Shown piece by piece: positions 63,781 through 64,000 of a stretch of DNA of 64,000 nt. Origin of the DNA: Piezodorus guildinii. Taxonomy: Eukaryota > Arthropoda > Insecta > Hemiptera > Pentatomidae. Where the stretch lies: contig CM041295.1 of assembly GCA_023052935.1 (NCBI GenBank), forward strand, positions 22,320,880 through 22,384,879, read 5' to 3'. Each line of letters begins with the position of its first letter. Position 1 is the first letter of the stretch. Made by a program: the position numbers and the translations under genes. The notes under the pieces were generated by a model. It worked only from the letters and a program-made list of their open reading frames with translations. It had not been told where the DNA came from and ran no database searches.

Positions 63781-64000
63781 GTCATTCTCAGGAATCCTTA
63801 ATAAATGATAAGATGCTAAGAAGAACATAATTGACAATGAGAAACAAACAGAGGAACCCAAACTGAATTATAGTTTCAATTGAAATTACCATGATTAGCT
63901 ATAACTAATTTTGCAGTAGCAAATAGTTAAAATAACTAAATTATTACTAAGCATGTTCTAGTAGCGAGGATTTTATTGCTCTCAAACATTTATAAGTAGT
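63781..64000. other. Anonymous sequence
   Basis: Nothing recognised. Confidence 0.3.

Overview
The window reads as nuclear DNA of an animal, most probably an arthropod and perhaps an insect. It is AT-rich, full of (TA)n microsatellites, and packed with transposons typical of insect genomes: Jockey-clade LINEs, mellifera-type mariner, Tc1, pogo/Tigger, and a Ty3/gypsy-pol LTR element. I recognise no host protein gene. Nearly every coding stretch that can be named belongs to a mobile element. The organism is inferred from repeat content only.

Layout. 0-13 kb: tRNA-derived SINEs, copies of an unclassified interspersed repeat bounded by ACTTTCACTTACCT (here called the ACTTACCT repeat), LINE tails, and a dead Tc1 element (7556-9110) inside a (TA)n tract. 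13-18.6 kb: a three-level nest in which an ACTTACCT repeat holds a palindromic MITE, which holds a full-length Jockey element (13788-18366, +) with a broken ORF2. 19-21.8 kb: a palindromic insertion with a hammerhead-like motif and two Jockey remnants inside another ACTTACCT repeat. 21.9-28.6 kb: a complete LTR retrotransposon with LTRs that look identical, a tRNA-Lys primer site, a gag that resembles BEL/Pao gag and a gypsy-type pol. 29-36 kb: Jockey remnant, pogo fossil with a nested LINE, and anonymous sequence. 36-40 kb: an internally deleted mariner and a 2.4 kb foldback element built of tandem repeats. 41-48 kb: LINE remnants, two of them with clear target-site duplications. 49-50.5 kb: a mariner with an apparently intact DD34D transposase. 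50.7-55 kb: an empty copy of the MITE, a palindrome arm, and a second, 5'-truncated Jockey family (51515-54879). 56.5-62 kb: a second, intact copy of the first Jockey family (56904-61483, minus strand) inside an ACTTACCT repeat. 62-64 kb: mariner and Jockey fragments.

How the parts work together. Three elements look young enough to be or to have recently been active: the minus-strand Jockey copy (ORF1 and ORF2 open), the mariner at 49.2-50.5 kb, and the LTR element. The internally deleted mariner, the MITEs and the deletion-bearing Jockey copies look like parasites or by-products of such elements. The most unusual observations are two GGGAAAT heptamers, both in phase for -1 slippage, at the two frame junctions of the LTR element; the hammerhead-like palindrome family; and the tandem-repeat foldback.
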